From Bacteroidota bacterium (GTDB taxonomy: Bacteria; Bacteroidota; Bacteroidia; Chitinophagales; Chitinophagaceae), in contig JAEYQO010000104.1 of the NCBI GenBank assembly GCA_023409975.1, positions 1-64,000 of the forward strand: a stretch of 64,000 bases of DNA. The letters run 5' to 3'. Positions within the stretch are counted from its first letter, which is position 1, and every line of letters begins with the position of its first letter. The translations under genes and the position numbers were made by a program. Positions 1 through 7,480 of the stretch are shown piece after piece. The notes beneath the pieces were generated by a model. That model was given only the letters and a program-made list of their open reading frames with translations. It was not told the origin of the DNA and did not search any database.

Positions 1-187
1 TGTGGCTAGTGAGCGGGAGGAGACAGCGCAAAGTGAGGGGAGTGAGGTGTTGGATTGAGTTGGGAAGTAAAATAGAGACGAAGAGACTTATGGGTACGAC
101 GAAATCCCTCTTGAACTGACTTAGAGAGAAGCAACCTACGCAGGTAGCCTCGTGACGATTAGAGATTCGGAGAAGATTGAGGAAATG
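1..187. other. Left-edge stretch with no recognised gene
   Basis: No open frame of convincing length or composition is seen on either strand, and no RNA fold is recognised. It may be the tail of a feature cut by the window edge. Confidence 0.4.
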
Positions 188-219
188 TTTGCCGTATTGG
201 TTAATAGCCTTTATTTTTG
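188..219 (+). promoter_or_regulatory. Bacteroidota-type promoter of tRNA-Arg
   Basis: TTTG at 188-191 is separated by exactly 20 bases from TATTTTTG at 212-219, matching the -33/-7 consensus TTTG-N19-23-TAnnTTTG of the Bacteroidota primary sigma factor. The tRNA begins 27 bases downstream. Confidence 0.7.
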
Positions 220-245
220 CGTTCGCTCCTGAGGGGGCGTTCGGA

Positions 246-319
<74 letters not shown>

Positions 320-326
320 CAAAGAC

Positions 327-362
327 AAACCTTCCCGCCCAAAGCGGGAAGGTTTCTTTTTT
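327..362 (+). terminator. Intrinsic terminator after tRNA-Arg
   Basis: A 12-bp perfect stem, AAACCTTCCCGC (327-338) with GCGGGAAGGTTT (344-355), is followed by a T-rich tract to 362. The right arm overlaps a second, larger palindrome (351-411), so the two folds exclude each other. Confidence 0.85.
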
Positions 363-411
363 CCCGCAGCGTCAGAAGCTCGCTTCTGAAAGCGGAGGGG
401 AAAAAGAAACC
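351..411. repeat. Large imperfect palindrome
   Basis: GGTTTCTTTTTTCCC (351-365) pairs with GGGGAAAAAGAAACC (397-411), with an inner CAGAAG/CTTCTG stem (373-378/383-388). It shares bases 351-355 with the tRNA terminator. A second short hairpin, CGCCACAG-gca-CTGTGGCG, follows at 412-430. Confidence 0.7.
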
Positions 412-473
412 CGCCACAGGCACTGTGGCGAAGGTTTGCCTTAGTAGACGCCCCTCACCTGGATCAGCGTAGC
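383..473. repeat. Direct repeat, copy 1 (91 bp)
   Basis: The segment from CTTCTGAAAGCGG to GGATCAGCGTAGC recurs almost unchanged at 557-646 (offset 174; one extra T and one substitution seen). It includes the CGCCACAG hairpin. Short GGATCAGCG...GAGCTAATCCAAT motifs are also repeated between the copies (about 460-540). Confidence 0.85.
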
Positions 474-556
474 GCAGCGGAGCTAATCCAATTTTTCACC
501 GCTAAGGTGAGCACTGGATCAGCGGAGCTAATCCAATTATTTAACAGAGAGCCAGT

Positions 557-646
557 CTTCTGAAAGCGGAGGGGAAAAAGAAACCGGCCACAGGCACTGT
601 GGCGAAGGTTTGCCTTAGTAGACGCCCCCACCTGGATCAGCGTAGC
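557..646. repeat. Direct repeat, copy 2 (90 bp)
   Basis: Near-identical copy of 383-473. It retains only the right arm of the large palindrome and one mismatch in the small hairpin, which suggests that copy 1 is the fuller version. Confidence 0.85.
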
Positions 647-690
647 TAAGTATCCGCCCCACCAACTGCATCTTTTTAGTTTTGGCAACT

Positions 691-1428
691 TTACTTTGGT
701 AGCTGCTTGAAGTGGACGGGATAGAGGGTATGCAGCTGGGTAATTTTCGTGTCCAGGATTCTGGAGAATACATGACGGAGCCATTTAAATGGATTGACAC
801 CTTCCTTTCTGCACATGGAGAAGAAGGAATAGATACAGGCTGCCCGCTTTGCTGCATCATGAGATCCCGCAAACAAATAATTCTTTCTGCCCAGCGCCAG
901 AGGGCGAATAGCATTTTCAACCAGATTGTTGTCTATTTCAAGGCTGCCATCGTAGAGGTAGGCACTCAGTTTGTCCCAGCGATCAAGTGTATACATGATG
1001 GCCTTACCTATTGCACTCTTCGGTAGTATGGCGCCTCCTTTGAACTCGTCTGCCAGCCACTTTCCAAAGGCATTGATGTGGGGAAGACTCTTTTGGAGCC
1101 GCAACTCCTTTCGCTCTGCGGCGCTTAAGCCCTGTTCCCGTGCATCTGTCTCCACTTTATAAAGCGCCTGGATAAACCCAAGTGCTATTGAAGCCCGGTC
1201 TTTATCATTAGTGAGGGCATTGTGGAACGCCCTTCGGGCATGTGCCCCGCAGCCTACATGTGTTACGTCCTTGCGCATCCAAATCTTGTCGTAGACAGCA
1301 TAACCATCCGATTGAAGAAAGCCTTTGAAGCCTTCCAATACATGGGCTGCAGCCCCGGAGCCACGTCTGGGCTGATGGTTGAACGACACTGTTCCATCAA
1401 CGGGACAAAAGAACCTGGATATATACAA
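691..1428 (-). pseudogene. IS66-family transposase, 5'-truncated
   Basis: The 245-codon frame matches the C-terminal half of IS66-family DDE transposases: LQSDGY (second catalytic Asp, D41), a CGAHARRAF zinc/His motif, and the DNNLVENAIRPLALGRKN signature with catalytic Glu E171, ending in a helical region. The N-terminal half, including the first catalytic Asp and the zinc-ribbon/HTH, is missing, and the frame opens at a TTG with no normal start. It abuts a fragment of an IS21 helper ATPase. A dead remnant; no terminal repeats were found. Confidence 0.85.
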
Positions 1429-1537
1429 ACATGGGGAAATCGAACGCTCTATTAAGTAGGGCTATTACCTCATGGGTTACCGGCTGCAAGCAGAAGTCAT
1501 CCAGGATGAGCAAGGGAGCCTTGGCAATCTTGTTGAG
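1397..1537 (-). pseudogene. IS21-type IstB helper ATPase fragment
   Basis: Reading the minus strand from 1537 gives LNKIAKAPLLILDDF and then a residue run like the region after the Walker B motif of IstB/DnaC-like ATPases (LLILDDF is the Walker B box). Two in-frame stops lie immediately upstream and no Walker A is present, so this is a relic of roughly 35-45 codons. It overlaps the 5' end of the IS66 remnant in another frame. The identification rests on the Walker B neighbourhood only. Confidence 0.6.
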
Positions 1538-1663
1538 TCATTATATAGAGGTTCGGGTTCAGCCTTGCCAGAGACAGCTGTTCTATAAATCTGTTCATTG
1601 ATTTACATCTACAGCCACAATTCTAGCTGTCAAAATCAAATGTCATATTCATTCTTTGAAAAG

Positions 1664-1690
1664 GGGCCGTCTAAAAAGTCAGACGGCCCT
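1664..1690. repeat. Hairpin at the edge of the IS1182-like remnant
   Basis: GGGCCGTCT pairs with AGACGGCCC around AAAAAGTC, followed on the plus side by a T-run. Such a palindrome is expected at or near the end of an IS1182-group element and can also act as a terminator. Confidence 0.5.
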
Positions 1691-2089
1691 TTTTACTTTA
1701 GTGAATGTAACATATAATTTTGACAGTTTGTTTAGTGGCTGTAGGTGATATGTAAGCGAAAAACTTATAAGGCCCTCCTCTGCAAGTAACTGAACTACCT
1801 GGCTGAAGATATCTTTGAGTGCGCCTTTTAAACGCTGACCACGAAAGTTGTTGATCGTGTTATGATCGGGAGTCTGCATCCCACTCAGCCACATGAAGTG
1901 AATATTCTCCTGGAGAGCTGCCTCAATTTTACGGCTACTGTAGATATTGGTCAGATAGTTATAAACAAGAACCTCCGACATCATCTTGGGATGATAAGAA
2001 GAAGTGCCTCCACCGCTGTATTTGCTGATAAGCAACTTCGGGTCAATCTTTTCGATGACATCATTTACAATCTGAACCGGATGGGTCAC
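1679..2089 (-). pseudogene. IS1182-family (IS5-related) transposase, N-terminal fragment
   Basis: The frame carries the N-terminal block typical of IS1182 transposases: VNDVIEKID, YSGGGTSSYHPKMM, IYSSRKIEAALQENIHFMWL and PDHNTINNFR, up to about residue 112, after which similarity stops and the DDE catalytic domain is absent. The frame opens at a GTG. Similar residues (for example FIP before VTHPVQIV) continue upstream to about 2105 and further matches lie in other frames, so the 5' end also looks frameshifted. Non-functional remnant. Confidence 0.8.
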
Positions 2090-2176
2090 GGGAATAAAAA
2101 AAGGGGCTATACCACTTTTGAGACAGACCCCTACTTGTTAGGTCGCTCTTTTTTGGTTACTATCCGATAAAAAACC

Positions 2177-2803
2177 TTAAAGGGACCAACTAACACAAAG
2201 CTCAGAACTAAACATTCTGCGGTTTACAGGATTGGATTGATCTTTATGAACTATAGTCATCGAAGGAAGGGATCGAATAAGACGAAGGGAGACTCTAAAA
2301 AAATTCACCTCCCCAAAATGGGCAACTCCCATATCTATATATAGCGGGAAGTTGCTATAGGCATGATCCATATTTTCCACCTTTTCGAAATTACTGCCTG
2401 CTGATTCCGCGACCTCTCTACCTATTAAACTGGAATAAAGAATTCCCACTTCAAAGGTTTGAACGAAGGGACGTTTCCGTATTTCGAAAAGTGTTCTTGA
2501 GGAACGTATCCCTGCACCAATTCCTGCTTCCAAAAATTGCTCTCTCAAAATACCATTTGAAGTTCTCCCAGAGAATTGGTTCAGATTAACTTCAGTTTTT
2601 ATAAATGGTGCACCATTCATAAAGTAGGTCGTGGTAAAGCCGACCCTGAAACCGGGCCGCGGCGCTACAGCGGACTTTCTCCCATCCAGGTTATACCAGC
2701 CAAGCTTTCCTGCAATTTCAGTACCAAGATATATTCGGCTTTCCTGGCCGTAAATTATTAAAGGAGCAACCAGCAAAACAACTATAGTTAGCACTACTTT
2801 CAT
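2177..2803 (-). CDS. Predicted outer-membrane beta-barrel protein
   Basis: 208 residues. The N-terminus is a clear Sec signal peptide (MKVV, hydrophobic core VVLLVAPLIIYG, likely cleavage near GQ-ES). The mature part alternates polar and hydrophobic residues with many Gly and aromatic positions and ends in a strand SELCVSWSL, as in small PorT-like or OMP_b-brl barrels of Bacteroidota. The exact family is not certain and no enzymatic motif is seen. It stands alone between two transposon regions, with an unusually structured leader (two perfect hairpins at 2831-2891). Function unknown. Confidence 0.7.
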   Translation of the reverse strand: MKVVLTIVVLLVAPLIIYGQESRIYLGTEIAGKLGWYNLDGRKSAVAPRPGFRVGFTTTYFMNGAPFIKTEVNLNQFSGRTSNGILREQFLEAGIGAGIRSSRTLFEIRKRPFVQTFEVGILYSSLIGREVAESAGSNFEKVENMDHAYSNFPLYIDMGVAHFGEVNFFRVSLRLIRSLPSMTIVHKDQSNPVNRRMFSSELCVSWSL

Positions 2804-2830
2804 GACCGAAATTTTTTATTGATTAAATCA

Positions 2831-2891
2831 CTAGCTGTCTTTGTAACAGCTAGACGCCCATCCCCCTACGGTTGGAGTCCTTCTGGACTCT
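2831..2891. promoter_or_regulatory. Structured leader with two hairpins upstream of the barrel gene
   Basis: CTAGCTGT-ctttgta-ACAGCTAG (2831-2853) is a perfect 8-bp stem, and GAGTCC-ttct-GGACTC (2876-2891) a perfect 6-bp stem with a 4-base loop. Both lie 28-90 bases upstream of the minus-strand start codon at 2803. It could be a structured 5' UTR or a REP-like mobile hairpin; sequence alone does not decide. Confidence 0.5.
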
Positions 2892-3125
2892 TGGTGCAAG
2901 CGGCTGAAAAAACCAGCATCAAAAAACTACTGTCAATTTTGTCATTTGTCTAATAATAAACATTTTTTAATGAAAAAATATGAATGCTTGACTAAGGTAA
3001 TAAATTTATTAATATATCGCACATTTTCTAGTTTAGTTATGAATGATGCAATTTTATGTATCGACGTAGTTGGCTTAATTACGCTTTTTTCGTCGTCTCA
3101 TGAAAGCATTTAAGGTAAATGAAAT

Positions 3126-3145
3126 CACTGTTGTCCGACAAAATC
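3126..3145 (+). repeat. IS4 element, left inverted repeat
   Basis: CACTGTTGTCCGACAAAAT matches the complement of the right end with one mismatch (C against G) over 19 bases. Confidence 0.85.
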
Positions 3146-3222
3146 GAAAACAGGTTGTAAATTCCTCTGAGACCTTTGATTTTACTGGCTCGTGTTGCCG
3201 GTTTTCGAAAGCAGGGGGGGGC

Positions 3223-4434
3223 TCAGGTGGGCCCAAACAAGTCATAGTGGACCGGAAGTTTTGCGTTTCTTTTCCTTTTCTGGTTATGCAGTGCAAGCAG
3301 GCCCTTAATACTGATGTATCCTGCCAGATGGATGCGTAACAAAGTAGTGACATTGCTGAAAGCAATTTTTGAGCCATTACGGTTGTGGATAACACTGAGC
3401 AGCAGCACGCCAATCAGCGCGCACCATATCTGCACCTCTATGGCGTTTTGATTATCTCCCACAAAATACTGCAAAGGAAAATTCTGCTTAAGCTTCTTAA
3501 AGAATAGCTCTATCTGCCATCGATACTGGTAGATAGCCGCAATTGTGGCTGCATCTAACTCAAAGTTATTGGTGATAAACTCGTAGACCCGGCCTCCTTT
3601 GGCATCCCACCAGGCAATGCGACGCAGTTCCAGAATGTGCTCTTTCCCTTGCCCATCTTTATAGGTCTGATGAATGATTTCATCTTTTAAGACCGAATCC
3701 GGCGTGTCTTTAGCCGGTAACTTTTCGGATACCGAAGTATAGATGGCATTATCCTTCTGGCGGGTGACAAAGAAGATGCCTTTCCGGATAAAGTCTGCAA
3801 ACTGCAGGTAGTTGTTGTACCCCTTGTCAAAAGTCAGAAAGGAGCCCTCAGGTAGCTGAATATACTTCAGGAATTGCTGGTCATTATCTGCTGCGGCATT
3901 AAAGCGGATCAGTACGGGCATTAGGGATGTAGCCTGGAGCATGGTGTTCTTCTTAATCCCTCCCTTTCTTTTGCCATCTGCAGGTGTTCTCCCGGATGTC
4001 TTTAGAATGGCCTTAAACAGGGAAAAAACCGTTGAATCAATAACAAAGAGCTTAGACAGTACTGCGGAAGATAGAGTGCTGTCCGACAAATTAAGCCGGT
4101 AGCGAGCGCATAAATCCTCATATATCTTACCAAATACGGCGGATGATCTGTTCTTATTTGCATCAGCAAGCGTGGAACGTGGAGGTACCTTATTAAGGTT
4201 CAGGTGAGAGAGCTTACCGCCAAAAGCTTCCAGCCCCATCACGATCTCCCGTAGCGACGTACAGTTGGACAGTACACAAAACATCATGGTAACATAATGA
4301 TCCCAGGCTGTGATAGACTTATACCACTTGTTTGCCTTAGTTTCTTTGAAAACCTGAGACAGGCTGTCTTTAGACGAAAGCGTCAGGATCTGGGAGAAGA
4401 TGTGCTGTCCGACAAAATGGGTACTTTTGTTCAT
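3223..4434 (-). CDS. IS4-family transposase
   Basis: The DDE transposase that moves the surrounding insertion sequence. Starting at the ATG at 4434 the protein has 403 residues; a longer frame reaches 4470 but the first residues (LVCSFHRINYN) do not look native. Catalytic residues are readable: D133 in FVIDSTVFSL, D203 in LTFDKGYNNY, and E309 in the YQYRWQIELFFKKLK signature (Y-R-E-K box of IS4). An N-terminal region of the DUF4372 type (SLSQVF...KWYKSITAWDH) precedes the catalytic core. No frameshift or internal stop, so it could be active. Confidence 0.92.
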   Translation of the reverse strand: MNKSTHFVGQHIFSQILTLSSKDSLSQVFKETKANKWYKSITAWDHYVTMMFCVLSNCTSLREIVMGLEAFGGKLSHLNLNKVPPRSTLADANKNRSSAVFGKIYEDLCARYRLNLSDSTLSSAVLSKLFVIDSTVFSLFKAILKTSGRTPADGKRKGGIKKNTMLQATSLMPVLIRFNAAADNDQQFLKYIQLPEGSFLTFDKGYNNYLQFADFIRKGIFFVTRQKDNAIYTSVSEKLPAKDTPDSVLKDEIIHQTYKDGQGKEHILELRRIAWWDAKGGRVYEFITNNFELDAATIAAIYQYRWQIELFFKKLKQNFPLQYFVGDNQNAIEVQIWCALIGVLLLSVIHNRNGSKIAFSNVTTLLRIHLAGYISIKGLLALHNQKRKRNAKLPVHYDLFGPT

Positions 4435-4475
4435 GTTGTAGTTAATTCTATGGAAAGAACAAACTAACAACTTTT

Positions 4476-4495
4476 AGGGGGCCCCGTGGCCCCCT
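4476..4495. repeat. GC-rich hairpin inside the IS4 right end
   Basis: AGGGGGCC-ccgt-GGCCCCCT lies between the right inverted repeat and the transposase start. A hairpin in this position can sequester translation signals or stop transcripts that enter the element from outside, as is known for IS10/IS50-type elements; the role here is inference. Confidence 0.55.
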
Positions 4496-4517
4496 TTATA
4501 ATGATTTATACCGAATT

Positions 4518-4536
4518 ATTTTCTCGGACAACAGTG
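4518..4536 (-). repeat. IS4 element, right inverted repeat
   Basis: Read on the minus strand from 4536 the sequence is CACTGTTGTCCGAGAAAAT, the partner of 3126-3145. Confidence 0.85.
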
Positions 4537-4625
4537 GTTTTCTTCCTTTTATTTCAACTGAAACTTTCCCACAGTTTGCGTTTTTCTGAAATATGGCGGC
4601 TAAGATGCTCCAATTTCTCAACCTA

Positions 4626-4691
4626 CTGACAAGGTATTGACAAGGTATCAACAAGGAGTTAACAAGGAGTCAACAAGGAGTCAACAAGGAG
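4626..4691 (-). repeat. 11-bp tandem array A (six units)
   Basis: Units on the plus strand: TGACAAGGTAT x2, CAACAAGGAGT, TAACAAGGAGT, CAACAAGGAGT x2. Read on the minus strand and rotated, the second type becomes TGACTCCTTGT, 9 of 11 identical to TGACTCTTTGG of arrays E and F, so array A is the same family inverted. It starts 90 bp from the IS4 end. Confidence 0.85.
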
Positions 4692-4768
4692 TTATCCCCC
4701 ATTCTCGTTCGTCTAAATAATTGGTATTTCAATCACATATGAGGCGAGAAAATGGTCCCACATTTTTG

Positions 4769-4806
4769 ATGCCAGAGATTTTCTTTCCGCGCCAGGCGGG
4801 GCTTTG
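4769..4806 (+). repeat. Flanking 38-bp repeat R1
   Basis: ATGCCA..ATTTTCTTTCCGC..CCAG..GGCTTTG matches 5363-5400 at 32 of 38 positions in direct orientation. The two copies bracket most of the short-repeat cluster. Confidence 0.7.
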
Positions 4807-4897
4807 CTGTGTGTTGCGCAACAACAGCAATGGATTTGGATGAGAATGGCCGTTGGCCGTTGGCGGTGGAGCTGAATCGATGGAAGGAAAATGGGGA

Positions 4898-4957
4898 AAG
4901 CCAAGACGAAGGCTCAGGCAAGGGCGAAGGCCAAGGCCAAGGCGAAGGCCAAGGCAC
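4898..4957 (+). repeat. Degenerate hexamer array (AGGCSA)
   Basis: Ten consecutive 6-bp units such as AGGCCA, AGGCGA and AGGCAA. Every frame stays open through them, giving apparent KAKAKA/GQGQGE peptides that are artefacts of the repeat. Confidence 0.8.
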
Positions 4958-5012
4958 CCCCACAACCCACGACCTCGACCAAACGGGCCGTTGGCCATTG
5001 GCGGGGAAAAGA

Positions 5013-5048
5013 GCGAAAGCCAAAGCCAAGGCCAAAGCCAAGGCACCC
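5013..5048 (+). repeat. Second hexamer array (GCCAAR)
   Basis: Six 6-bp units, GCGAAA GCCAAA GCCAAG GCCAAA GCCAAG GCACCC, of the same kind as 4898-4957. Both arrays are followed by CACCC and ACAACCCAC. Confidence 0.8.
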
Positions 5049-5050
5049 GC

Positions 5051-5085
5051 ACAACCCACAACCCACAACCCACAACCCACAACCA
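5051..5085 (+). repeat. Heptamer array (ACAACCC)
   Basis: Four perfect ACAACCC units and a fifth with a terminal A, directly after the second hexamer array. A single ACAACCC also follows the first hexamer array near 4971. Confidence 0.85.
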
Positions 5086-5097
5086 ATCAGGTATGGA

Positions 5098-5163
5098 CAA
5101 CTCCTTAATGACTCTTTACTGACTCTTTGGTGACTGTTTGGTGATACTTTGGTGATACCCTGG
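5098..5163 (+). repeat. 11-bp tandem array E (six units)
   Basis: CAACTCCTTAA, TGACTCTTTAC, TGACTCTTTGG, TGACTGTTTGG, TGATACTTTGG, TGATACCCTGG. Two sub-variants (GACTC and GATAC) alternate. Unit length is not a multiple of three, so three units encode an 11-residue periodic pseudo-peptide in the reverse strand. Confidence 0.85.
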
Positions 5164-5242
5164 CAACTGGGTAGCAAAGCATAGCTCTTTTCTTAAAAAA
5201 TAGCGTTTTGGCTGCACAAGCCTTATGCAGCCTTCACTGTGA

Positions 5243-5308
5243 TGACTCTTTGCTGACTCTTTGGTGATACTTTGGTGACTCTTTGGTGATACTTTGGTGA
5301 TACCCTCG
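5243..5308 (+). repeat. 11-bp tandem array F (six units)
   Basis: TGACTCTTTGC, TGACTCTTTGG, TGATACTTTGG, TGACTCTTTGG, TGATACTTTGG, TGATACCCTCG. Same family and orientation as array E, 79 bp away. Confidence 0.85.
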
Positions 5309-5609
5309 CAGCACACTTGTTTTTAACTGGTTTTTTTCGGAAACATTGTCTCCTCATTTCTCATGCCACAAATTTTCTTTCCGCACCAGCAGCGGCTTTG
5401 ACACGGGTCGCGCGACCTTAGCGACCCATATTTCTGCCTGTTCTTGCTCATTTTTGCACCATGATTCACAACATCAGACCCATGAACGGATTAAACGCTC
5501 AGATACTCATTCAGTACGCCCGGTTCCCACTATTGAAAATTTCTATATTCGATGGCCGCCAAACGGTTTGTCCTGATCCGATGTCTCTACAGTCACCTCA
5601 AAGTTTTTT
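5309..5609. other. Intergenic stretch upstream of the SGNH hydrolase gene
   Basis: It contains repeat copy R2 (5363-5400, partner of 4769-4806). No credible coding frame is seen on either strand and no consensus -33/-7 pair was recognised before the start at 5610. Confidence 0.5.
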
Positions 5610-6905
5610 ATGAAGTATTTTGATCGGCGAAAGATGATTCAGAACCTGATTTCAACTACCGCTTTCCTCGTTTTGCTTGTGTCCTGCAGTTCGGAGGCTG
5701 CCGGAAAGCAAGTGAAGGTTTTGTTCATTGGCAATAGCTATACGTATGTCAACAATCTGCCAGTGCTGATCGCTGACATGGCAACAGCCTCCGGTGACCA
5801 ACTAGTTTTCAGCACCAGCGCCCCCGGAGGACACACCCTGGAGCAACATGCATCGAATCCAGCCACTTTATCGCTGATAGCCCAGGGGGGGTGGGATTAT
5901 GTTGTATTGCAGGAACAAAGTCAACGGCCTGCCTTTCCCGATGCCCAGGTAGTCGCCGATGTATATCCCTATGCCCGAAAGCTCGACAGCCTTGTAAAGG
6001 CAGCGGATTCCTGTACAAAAACTGTTTTTTATATGACCTGGGGACGAAAGAATGGTGATCAGATGAACTGCGCTTTTTTCCCGCCACTTTGTACGTATCT
6101 CGGTATGGATAGTCTGCTGCAGCTTCGCTACAGTATTATGGCCGATAATAACGGTGCCGTTCTTGCCCCCGTTGCAAAGGTTTGGAGGCAAGTCAGAGCT
6201 CAGCACCCCTCACTGGAACTGTACGATGCGGACGAGAGTCATCCTTCTCTGAAAGGTTCTTTTGCCGCTGCCGCCGCGTTCTATGCGATTTTCTTCAATA
6301 AAAATCCTGCGCTAAACAGCTATACCGCAGGTCTGGATGCGAGCGAGGCACTTACTATAAAAAATGCTGCAAAGTTGGTTGTATTCGATTCTCTGACTAC
6401 CTGGTATCAGCATGATCCACTGCCGGCTGCTCAGTTTAATTATACCGTGTCTGGAAATCAGGTAAGTTTTCAGAATGCTTCTACAGATGCCACCACTTTT
6501 AAATGGTACTTCGGTGATGGTGACAGCTCTACACTGGAACACCCGGTACACTCCTATGCTTCCATTGGGACCTATCCGGTGACCCTTATTGCCAGTCATT
6601 GTTCTTTCACCGATACTACATTAATCAATGTTCAAATGTCCGGCACTGGATTGGAGGTGATCCACAGCCCTATGGACATCAACATCTACCCAAATCCTGC
6701 CAAAGACTTCGTTTCGCTGCAGGCGTCTGAGGATATCAGGAAAGTTGTGATGTTTAGCGTGTCTGGATCTAAAGTCGCGGAATGGCAATCCCTCAAAGCC
6801 AGGGAGCTGGAACTGGATATCAGATTGCTCTCCAGCGGTATGTACTACCTGAATATGATCACCGACGAAGGCCGGAACGTGAGGCTGATCCAGGTCATCA
6901 AATAG
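5610..6905 (+). CDS. Secreted SGNH/GDSL hydrolase with PKD and T9SS sorting domains
   Basis: 431 residues. Residues 1-30 form a signal peptide; FLVLLVSC (C26) also looks like a lipobox. Residues 35-255 are an SGNH hydrolase: block I VLFIGNSYT with nucleophile S43, block V DADESHPS with D208 and H211. Residues about 275-345 are a PKD domain (FKWYFGDGDSS, HPVHSY). The last 70 residues (NIYPNPAKDF ... LSSGMYYL) are a type A T9SS sorting domain. It probably acts as an esterase on extracellular polysaccharide or acylated substrates after export; the substrate cannot be told. A second Met at residue 9 is an alternative start. Confidence 0.88.
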   Translation: MKYFDRRKMIQNLISTTAFLVLLVSCSSEAAGKQVKVLFIGNSYTYVNNLPVLIADMATASGDQLVFSTSAPGGHTLEQHASNPATLSLIAQGGWDYVVLQEQSQRPAFPDAQVVADVYPYARKLDSLVKAADSCTKTVFYMTWGRKNGDQMNCAFFPPLCTYLGMDSLLQLRYSIMADNNGAVLAPVAKVWRQVRAQHPSLELYDADESHPSLKGSFAAAAAFYAIFFNKNPALNSYTAGLDASEALTIKNAAKLVVFDSLTTWYQHDPLPAAQFNYTVSGNQVSFQNASTDATTFKWYFGDGDSSTLEHPVHSYASIGTYPVTLIASHCSFTDTTLINVQMSGTGLEVIHSPMDINIYPNPAKDFVSLQASEDIRKVVMFSVSGSKVAEWQSLKARELELDIRLLSSGMYYLNMITDEGRNVRLIQVIK

Positions 6906-7003
6906 TAACTGGTAGTTGACAACGAAGAGATGAAGACACAGCTGCGGAAACAGTGGTTCTGTAACTTCGTTACAATGTTTTCAGATCATCAACAGCAAGT
7001 GCC

Positions 7004-7447
7004 ATGATTAATTTATATACCATCGGGTTCGCCGGGAAATCTGCGGAGAAGTTCTTCAGCCTGCTTCAGCAGGCTGGGGTGACCAGAATTATCGACACCC
7101 GCCTCAATAATGTGTCGCAAATGTCGGGGTTTGCCAAAGCCGGGGATCTGAAGTTTTTTGCGAAGGTGATCGGCAATATCGACTATATCCATCGTTTAGA
7201 CTTTGCACCGACAAAGGAGCTGCTGGACCAATACCGGCAAAAGCACCTGACCTGGGTGGAGTACGAGGTAGCGTACCTCAATCTCCTTAAGAGGCGCGGG
7301 ATAGCACAGAAGATCGATATTGAAATGTTGGAGAATAGTTGTCTTCTTTGCAGCGAACACAGCCCTGGCTACTGTCACCGCAGGTTGCTGGCGGATTATC
7401 TATGCCGGGTGAAGGGCGGCATAGATGTATATCATCTGGTCGATTAG
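7004..7447 (+). CDS. DUF488 domain protein
   Basis: 147 residues, a complete DUF488 domain: N-terminal YTIGFAGKSAEKF, the IIDTRLNNVSQM strand, and the conserved C-terminal CSEHSPGYCHRRLLADYL, whose Cys, Glu and CHR residues are typical. The family has no settled biochemical function; the clustered Cys/His suggests metal or nucleotide binding. It follows the SGNH gene by 98 bp and converges with an MBL-fold gene on the other strand (33 bp between stops). No partner is obvious. Confidence 0.85.
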   Translation: MINLYTIGFAGKSAEKFFSLLQQAGVTRIIDTRLNNVSQMSGFAKAGDLKFFAKVIGNIDYIHRLDFAPTKELLDQYRQKHLTWVEYEVAYLNLLKRRGIAQKIDIEMLENSCLLCSEHSPGYCHRRLLADYLCRVKGGIDVYHLVD

Positions 7448-7480
7448 AGAGTAGCGTTTCGAATGATGAGGTTTGATGGG

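Larger units (their letters stand above)
3126..4536 (-). mobile_element. IS4-family insertion sequence, apparently intact
   Basis: A 1411-bp element bounded by near-perfect inverted repeats and carrying one full-length transposase on the minus strand. The ends read CACTGTTGTCCGA at 3126 and the complementary CGGACAACAGTG ending at 4536. No clear target duplication could be read beside the ends, so the exact boundary may be a few bases further out (flanking AAAT/AAAC also pair partly). Confidence 0.9.

Noticed and set aside
712..1455. Plus-strand frames opposite the IS66 remnant
   Set aside because: They are antisense shadows; only the minus-strand frame has the transposase motifs.
3075..3413. 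Frames on both strands across the left IS4 end
   Set aside because: They run over the inverted repeat or the transposase in other frames and have no protein-like features.
4626..4691. CRISPR-like array
   Set aside because: Units are directly abutting with no spacers, and only 11 bp long.
4729..5177. Several overlapping open frames with Trp/Val/Gly-, Lys/Ala- or Pro-rich composition
   Set aside because: They are translations of 6-, 7- and 11-bp repeats, open in most frames on both strands; no start, family or codon pattern supports a gene.
5116..5316. Frame coding an 11-residue periodic peptide (ITKxSPKSHQ type)
   Set aside because: The period comes from three 11-bp DNA units. The peptide repeat is a consequence of the DNA repeat, and no signal peptide or neighbour supports it.
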